DNA of 64,000 nt, from NCBI GenBank assembly GCA_014155875.1, contig JACEFZ010014488.1, positions 62,001-126,000 of the forward strand, written 5' to 3'. This DNA is from Cepaea nemoralis. Lineage: Eukaryota; Mollusca; Gastropoda; Stylommatophora; Helicidae. Shown here in pieces: positions 56,590 through 64,000 of this stretch. Both the position numbers and the translations under genes were made by a program. How positions within the stretch are numbered: the stretch's first letter is position 1; each line of letters starts with the position of its first letter. A model generated the notes under the pieces. The model worked only from the letters and a program-made list of their open reading frames with translations. It was not told the origin of the DNA and made no database searches.

Positions 56590-59500
56590 ATAGCATTTGC
56601 ACAACCCCAGGGTAGAAGAGGACAGTCTAAACACAATGTCCATGTACCACAGGACCCCAGGGTAGAAGAGGACAGATAAACACAATGTCCATGTACCACA
56701 GGACCCCAGGGTAGAAGAGGACAGTCTAAACACAATGTTCATGTACCACAGGACCCCAGGGTAGAAGAGGACAGATAAACACAATGTCCATGTACCACAG
56801 GACCCCAGGGTAGAAGAGGACAGTCTAAACACAATGTTCATGTACCACAGGACCCCAGGATAGAAGAGGACAGATAAACACAATGTCCATGTACCACAGG
56901 ACCCCAGGGTAGAAGAGGACAGTCTAAACACAATGTTCATGTACCACAGGACCCCAGGATAGAAGAGGACAGATAAACACAATGTTCATGTACCACAGGA
57001 CCCCAGGGTAGAAGAGGACAGATAAACACAATGTCCATGTATCACAGGACCCCAGGGTAGAAGAGGACAGTCTAAACACAATGTTCATGTACCACAGGAC
57101 CCCAGGATAGAAGAGGACAGTCTAAACACAATGTTCATGTACAACAGGACCCCAGGATAGAAGAGGACAGTCTAAACACAATGTTCATGTACCACAGGAC
57201 CCCAGGATAGAAGAGGACAGTCTAAACACAATGTTCATGTACAACAGGACCCCAGGGTAGAAGAGGACAGATAAACACAATGTTCATGTACCACAGGACC
57301 CCAGGATAGAAGAGGACAGATAAACACAATGTTCATGTACCACAGGACCCCAGGATAGAAGAGGACAGATAAACACAATGTTCATGTACCACAGGACCCC
57401 AGGATAGAAGAGGACAGATAAACACAATGTTCATGTACCACAGGACCCCAGGATAGAAGAGGACAGATAAACACAATGTTCATGTACCACAGGACCCCAG
57501 GATAGAAGAGGACAGATAAACACAATGTTCATGTACCACAGGACCCCAGGGTAGAAGAGGACAGTCTAAACACAATGTTCATGTACCACAGGACCCCAGG
57601 ATAGAAGAGGACAGATAAACACAATGTCCATGTACCACAGGACCCCAGGGTAGAAGAGGACAGATAAACACAATGTTCATGTACCACAGGACCCCAGGGT
57701 AGAAGAGGACAGATAAACACAATGTCCATGTACCACAGGACCCCAGGATAGAAGAGGACAGATAAACACAATGTTCATGTACCACAGGACCCCAGGATAG
57801 AAGAGGACAGATAAACACAATGTCCATGTACCACAGGACCCCAGGATAGAAGAGGACAGATAAACACAATGTTCCATGTACCACAGGACCCCAGGAGTAG
57901 AAGAGGACAGATAAACACAATGTCCATGTACCACAGGACCCAGGGTAGAAGAGGACAGATAAACACAATGTTCATGTACCACAGGACCCCAGGGTAGAAG
58001 AGGACAGATAAACACAATGTCCATGTACCACAGGACCCCAGGATAGAAGAGGACAGATAAACACAATGTCCATGTACCACAGGACCCCAGGGTAGAAGAG
58101 GACAGATAAACACAATGTCCATGTACCACAGGACCCCAGGGTAGAAGAGGACAGATAAACACAATGTCCATGTACCACAGGACCCCAGGGTAGAAGAGGA
58201 CAGAATAAACACAATGTTCATGTACCACAGGACCCCAGGTAGAGAGGACAGATAAACACAATGTCCATGTACCACAGGACCCCAGGGTAGAAGAGGACAG
58301 ATAAACACAATGTCCATGTACCACAGGACCCCCAGGATAGAAGAGGACAGATAAACACAATGTTCATGTACCCACAGGACCCCAGGGTAGAAGTAGGACC
58401 GTCTAACACAATGTCATGTACCACAGGACCCCAGGATAGAAGAGGACAGATAAACACAATGTCCATGTACCACAGGACCCCAGGGTAGAAGAGGACAGTA
58501 TAAACCACAATGTTAATGTACCACAGGACCCCAGGGTAGAAGAGGACAGCTAAACACATGTCCATGTACCACAGGACCCCAGGATAGAAGAGGACAGATA
58601 AACACAATGTTCATGTACCACAGGACCCCAGGATAGAAGAGGACAGTATAAACACAATGTCATGTACCACAGGACCCCAGGATAGAAGAGGACAGTATAA
58701 ACACAATGTTCATGTACAACAGGACCCCAGGGTAGAAGAGGACAGATAAACACAATGTTCATGTACCACAGGACCCCAGGGATAGAAGAGGACAGATAAA
58801 CACAATGTTCATGTACCACAGGACCCCAGGATAGAAGAGGACAGATAAACACAATGTTCATGTACCACAGGACCCCAGGATAGAAGAGGACAGATAAACA
58901 CAATGTTCATGTACCACAGGACCCCAGGATAGAAGAGGACAGATAAACACAATGTTCATGTACCACAGGACCCCAGGATAGAAGAGGACAGATAAACACA
59001 ATGTTCATGTACCACAGGACCCCAGGGTAGAAGAGGACAGTCTAAACACAATGTTCATGTACCACAGGACCCCAGGATAGAAGAGGACAGTCTAAACACA
59101 ATGTTCATGTACCACAGGACCCCAGGATAGAAGAGGACAGTCTAAACACAATGTTCATGTACAACAGGACCCCAGGGTAGAAGAGGACAGATAAACACAA
59201 TGTTCATGTACCACAGGACCCCAGGATAGAAGAGGACAGATAAACACAATGTTCATGTACCACAGGACCCCAGGATAGAAGAGGACAGATAAACACAATG
59301 TTCATGTACCACAGGACCCCAGGATAGAAGAGGACAGATAAACACAATGTTCATGTACCACAGGACCCCAGGATAGAAGAGGACAGTCTAAACACAATGT
59401 TCATGTACCACAGGACCCCAGGGTAGAAGAGGACAGTCTAAACACAATGTTCATGTACAACAGGACCCCAGGGTAGAAGAGGACAGATAAACACAATGTT

Positions 59501-59630
59501 CATGTACCACAGGACCCCAGGGTAGAAGAGGACAGTCTAAACACAATGTTCATGTACCACAGGACCCCAGGGTAGAAGAGGACAGATAAACACAATGTTC
59601 ATGTACCACAGGACCCCAGGGTTGACCCAA
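56590..59630. repeat. 49/50-bp minisatellite, ~61 copies
   Basis: Unit ATAAACACAATGTTCATGTA, CCACAGGACCCCAGGATAGA, AGAGGACAG. Single-base indels cluster at 57870-58720. It is the same family as 42640-43095 and 45215-45555. A further decayed unit lies at ~60000-60055. The 80-230-codon - strand frames are spurious. Confidence 0.96.
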
Positions 59631-59634
59631 GGTC

Positions 59635-59915
59635 AAAGAGGACAGTCTAAACCAGGTGCAGCTGTAGTTTGTGAATCCTCAGTTTTAATTCTGAAATCAC
59701 ATACATTGACATTCAGGCCGCTTGAGCACTCGTATCTATTGGAATGAGTGAGGTATAGCCTTTCCACCCAACTTGCTACCACAGTACCGTCGGCACAGCT
59801 CCCAGAAACCAGCGGAGTGTGCAAGTATGGTACTAAAACAGCCCATCTGGGGGAGAACCATAGCCAGGCGAACCAGGTCACGATGTAACACAGCACCCAC
59901 AGGCAGGCTGCGTCT
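59635..59915. other. Unique block between arrays
   Basis: A - strand frame (QPLPRRSLPVGAV...) is open for ~85 codons but shows no known motif. It may be a dispersed-element fragment. Confidence 0.3.
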
Positions 59916-59919
59916 GGGC

Positions 59920-60010
59920 AGAGGCTGGTCCATTTTGCTTCTTAAAGCAGTACATTTCCAGGCAGAGGTTGGTCCATTTTGCTTCTTAAAGCAGTACATT
60001 TCCAGGCAGA
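59920..60010. repeat. ~45-bp direct duplication
   Basis: GGTCCATTTTGCTTCTTAAA, GCAGTACATTTCCAGGCAGA in two copies. Confidence 0.85.
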
Positions 60011-60119
60011 AGAGGGAAAACTATAAACAGATGTTAATGTACCATTGCACCTCTCTGTACAAGTGAGAAGCTATAAATATGCGACTAAATCCTGGACACA
60101 TTAACAAGAGACCAACTAC

Positions 60120-61290
60120 AGCAGCCAAAGCCAGAAATCACCAGGCCACACAGACGACTAGGGTCTAACCAATTGTACAGAATGTTGTATCTTGGCCACA
60201 CAGACGACTAGGGTCTAACCAATCGTACAGAATGTTGTATCTTAGCCACACAGATGATTAGGGTCTAACCAATTTTACAGAATGTTGTATCTTGGCCACA
60301 GATGACTAGGGTCTAACCAATTGTACAGAATGTTGTATCTTAGCCACACAGACGACTAAGGTCTAACCAATTGTGCAGAGTGTTGTATCTTGGCCACACA
60401 AACTAGGGTCTAACCAATTGTACAGAATGTTGTATCTTGGCCACACAAACTAGGGTCTAACCAATTGTACAGAATGTTGTATCTTGGCCACACAAACTAG
60501 GGTCTAACCAATTGTACAGAATGTTGTATCTTGGCCACACAGACAACTAGGGTCTAATCAATTGTACAGAATGTTATATCTTACTAGGGTCTAACCAATT
60601 GTACAGAATGTTGTACCTTGGCCACACAGACAACTAGGGTCTAACCGATTGAGCCTGACTATGGAAGTCATGGCAGTAAGTAAAGCAATAACATGGCTCC
60701 AGACACAGACATTCACTAGGGCATGTTTCCTTGGCAACTCAATGAACATGATCAAGATGATAGAGGAGGGGTCGATCCAAAGAGAATGGTTGCTGCCTCT
60801 GGAGCGGTCTCGGCTGGCAAAGATTAGTTTCATCTTCGTGCCAGGGCATGCAGGAGTACAAGGAAATGAGCGGGCTGATAAGCTCGCAGGTGAGGCTACT
60901 GTGGAGGTCGGAAGCGCCATGGACCAGGCTGACATTCTGAATGCTCTACGAGAAGTAAGACTTTTGCGTGAACCAAGTGATGACTGTGAATCTACAACCA
61001 TGGCCAGACTGCGAGAACAGCAAATTAAAAGAGGGGTGGCCAAACAAGAACACTACGCAGGAAGCCAAAGAAGATTGGTAAACCAACACAGAACTGGCGT
61101 TGTTAGCCGCTACACGCTGCGGGATTTGCTGAGGAGGGGATCCGAGCACTTATGGACTGAATGGTTCGATGTGCAATGATGATGATCTGTCGACTAACTA
61201 ACAATTGTACAGAATGTTGTATCTTGGCCACACAGACAACTAGGGTCTAACCAATTGTACAGAATGTTGCATCTTTGCCACACAGACCAC
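60120..61290. repeat. 50-bp minisatellite, ~12 copies, split by a LINE
   Basis: Unit GGCCACACAGACGACTAGGG, TCTAACCAATTGTACAGAAT, GTTGTATCTT. Interrupted at ~60645-61200. Confidence 0.92.
60645..61200 (+). mobile_element. LINE RNase H relic inside the 50-bp array
   Basis: The frame reads MEVMAVSKAITWL, FVPGHAGVQGNERADKLAGE and an Arg-rich tail to TGA at ~61177. It is an RNase H domain related to, but clearly diverged from, the copies at 1 and 22104. The usual VTDS aspartate is replaced by FLGNS, so it would be inactive. The 3' end is a short ACTAACTAA tail. Target duplication is ambiguous because array sequence lies on both sides. Confidence 0.75.
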
Positions 61291-61389
61291 TTGATTCTAA
61301 ACAACTGTACAAAATGTTCTATCCTTGTTTCAGGGTTTTTAAATCAGGCCAAATATCAGTTGTGATAACATCTTGCCATGCCATGCACA

Positions 61390-61930
61390 TTTATAACTTT
61401 ACATTACCCCACTTCATATTTCCCCACCAGCCACACACGTCTAACTTGATATTTCCCCACCAGCCACACACGTCTAACTTGATATTTCCCCACTGAACAC
61501 AAATGTCTAATTTGATACCTCCCCACTGAATACACGTGTCTAACTTGATCCCCATCGACCACACGTCTAACTTGATATTTCCCAACCAACCACACGTCTA
61601 ACTTGATATTTCCCCACTGACCACACGTCTAACTTGATATTTCCCCACTGACCACACGTCTAACTTGATATTTCCCCAGCGACCACACGTCTAACTTGGT
61701 ATTTCCATCAACCACACTTGTAACTTGATATTTCCCCACCGACCACACGTCTAATTTGATATTTCCACATCAACCACACATCTAACTTGATATTTCCTCA
61801 CCAGCCACACGTCTAACTTTATATTTCCCCACCGATCACACACAACTAACTTTATATTTCCCCACCGATCACACACAACTAACTTTATATTTCCCCACCG
61901 ATCACATGTCTAACTTGATATCCACACCCA
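61390..61930. repeat. ~31-bp minisatellite, ~18 copies
   Basis: Unit CACACGTCTAACTTGATATT, TCCCCACCGAC, with frequent 1-3-bp changes. Confidence 0.92.
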
Positions 61931-62269
61931 CCCCCCCTGCCCTTTTTATTTTCAACCACACACACAGCACACGTTCCACACTAAGTGTGGTGAGGTATAT
62001 TGTCTGCTCACTTCTGTACAAAAGCATATAAAAAAACACACACACAACAAAAGAAAACTGAAAACTGGCACCTTAAAGAAGAATAGTCACAATACCACAA
62101 CCCAGAACAAATTCTCTCATGATACTGAACATTCAACATCAACCAAGAGCTACTAAAATGATAAAATTTAAAAAAAGGTCAAATGACAGATACAACAAAC
62201 AAGGCTGAAGCAAGGACAATATAAATCTAGACATGCAATGCAAAATAGCTTGTGCTTGAACTGCAGGTC

Positions 62270-63170
62270 AATGTAGAAGTAACTGGGTAATTGTAGACTA
62301 TAAACACAACTTGAAAGGGTAATTGTAGATTATAGAGACAACAAAATATGGGTGAGTGTAGATTACAGAGACTACTTGGATGAGTAATAGTAGATTATAG
62401 ACACAACTCAAATGGGTAATAGTAGACTATAGAGTAGACTATAGAGACAATGTAATGGGTGAATGTAGATTACCAAGACCATTTGCTTAAGTAATTGTAG
62501 ATTATAGAGACAGGTTTAGTCATTGTAGATTACAGAAAAAACTTGAGTAATTGTAGATTATAAAGACAACTCAAATGAGTAATTACAAATTATAGAGACA
62601 ATATAATGGGTGAGTGTAGATTACTGAGACCACTTGGATGAGTAATAGTAGATTATAGAGACAATGTAATGGGTGAATGTAGATTACCAAGACCATTTGC
62701 TTAAGTAATTGTAGATTATAGAGACAGGTTTAGTCATTGTAGATTACAGAAAAAACTTGAGTAATTGTAGATTATAAAGACAACTCAAATGAGTAATTAC
62801 AAATTATAGAGACAATTTAATGGGTGAGTGTAGATTAGTGAGACCACATGGATGAGTAATTGTAGATTATAGAGACAACTTTAGTAATTGTAATAGAAAC
62901 AACTTGAGTGACCAGATTATAAAGACAACTCACACAGGTCATTGTAGATTACAGAGACAATGTAATGGATGAGTGTAGATTACCGAGACCACTTGGATGA
63001 GTAAGCGTAGATTATAGAGACAACTTGAATAACTTCAGATTATAAAGACAACTTGAATAATCGGAGATTTTAAAGACAATTTGAGTGAATAATTGTAAAT
63101 TATAGAGACAACTTGAATCAATAATTGTAAATGATAGAAACTTGAGTGAATACCTGTAGAATATAAAGAC
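62270..63170. repeat. Degenerate ~27-31-bp minisatellite
   Basis: GAGTAATTGTAGATTATAGA, GACAACTT in ~30 drifting copies. Blocks at ~62380-62590 and ~62635-62820 repeat each other, giving a higher-order period near 240 bp. Confidence 0.85.
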
Positions 63171-63179
63171 ACAAAACAA

Positions 63180-64000
63180 AACATGACTAGGTAATTACAG
63201 TACATGAGCCTAACTGGCTTCTTCTCAAACATTCGATTATGGAAGAATTCTGCTCAAAACCACTGCAGGCAGACATGTTCCACACAAAATAGGGAAGGAC
63301 ACTAACATTAAAAGCAAATCTACCCGAGGTTGATTAGGCTTATTTCCCTTGTTCTGGTTGGTGATGAAGCCTCAGAAAGACAGCTCTAATCCTGAAGATC
63401 CAAGCACTGATGTTCGGGTCATTAGACTTGCTTCTCGGAGCAAGGCTGGTGCAGGCACTTTTTGTCCTGACCCAGTAGGAAAGCATCACTCACACAATGA
63501 CTATTACAGACTTTGCCTTGCCCTCCCGAAGCTCAGTAATCAGTAAGATGTGTAAGATCTGTAATGGAACTAACTCATCTACAGAGACACATCAGGCTGT
63601 ATGTAGCAAGGTGGTGATTCAGTGCAGCACATTCAGACTGGCTGGGTAGGCCTGGGTTCAATCATGTACTGTACCCTTCTTGGGGTGTTATATTTCATTG
63701 TTAACACATTCCACACAAGGCCCAGGTCACCCGTTCTACAATGTATAGCTGTCTCTACTGGCAGGGCATGGTCAACAAGTATCAGAACACACACACAAAC
63801 AAGGACATGAGATGTTTACTGCTAGCAATATTTGCATGCTGTTATATGATGTTTACTGCTACCAATGTTTACATGCTGCCATATTTGTAAGACATGCAAC
63901 CCCATAATGAGTTTAACACTTTCCGGACAACATAGAACCACTTCCATATTTGTATTGATTATTACAAGTGATTATTCATTATTATGCATTAAATAGTAAG
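63180..64000. other. Right edge, no gene recognised
   Basis: A 65-codon + frame (63349-63546) shows no motif. A tRNA-like GTGGTGATTCAGTGC...GGGTTCAATC at 63611-63662 hints at a SINE. A ~37-bp duplication (GATGTTTACTGCTA) lies at 63806-63880. Confidence 0.35.

Noticed and set aside
57677..58360. 227-codon - strand frame resembling a membrane repeat protein
   Set aside because: Frame of the 49/50-bp minisatellite. It is kept open only where indels rotate it.
63349..63546. 65-codon + frame as a small gene
   Set aside because: No recognised motif, no splice or poly(A) context, and length within chance.
1..64000. Bacterial-type defence, toxin or phage system
   Set aside because: No prokaryotic gene organisation anywhere. 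All multi-codon matches are a spliced chromatin gene or transposable elements.

Overview
This window is eukaryotic nuclear DNA. Coding sequence is split into short exons with GT/AG introns, there are AATAAA poly(A) signals, tRNA-derived SINEs, non-LTR retrotransposon (LINE) fragments and mariner remnants, and roughly a third to a half of the sequence is minisatellite. The style of the repeats suggests an invertebrate, possibly a mollusc, but that is inference and no single feature proves it. There are no bacterial operons, no CRISPR array and no bona fide tRNA or rRNA gene.

The one gene I can name is INO80B (INO80 chromatin-remodelling complex subunit B), + strand, 6101-33362. Nine coding exons join with matching phases at every junction into a 282-residue protein with a lysine/histidine-rich N-terminus, a PAPA-1-like basic region and a C-terminal HIT-type zinc finger. 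A poly(A) signal follows at 33677. Its 849 coding bases are spread over 27 kb because most introns are filled with tandem arrays (unit lengths 63, 26, 51, 37, 39, 43, 52, 101 and 63 bp) and mobile elements.

A second, unidentified gene probably runs on the - strand. Three phase-compatible exons at 52086-52199, 50873-50917 and 40293-40357 would form the last 72 codons plus stop of a protein, possibly alpha-helical. Its upstream exons were not found.

Layout: 0-6 kb holds LINE and SINE debris and the INO80B 5' flank. 6-34 kb is INO80B. 34-35 kb is a 29-bp array in which most units carry AATAAA. 35-40 kb holds two antisense LINE RNase H relics and a 31-bp array. 40-52 kb holds the tail of the - strand gene, a mariner relic whose C-terminal codons became a minisatellite, LINE relics, an internally expanded SINE and several arrays. 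53-63 kb is almost continuous minisatellite (35, 25, 28, 49, 50, about 31 and about 28 bp units).

The most interesting signal is that several arrays copy RNA-processing signals of the host gene. The 52-bp array before exon 8 repeats the 3' splice site and the first exon bases about 44 times. The array before exon 7 looks like a decayed version of that exon's acceptor. The stop-codon region of exon 9 is itself the first unit of a 43-bp repeat. The array downstream of the gene repeats a poly(A) hexamer about 30 times. A 28-bp - strand array repeats a 5' splice-site-like sequence.
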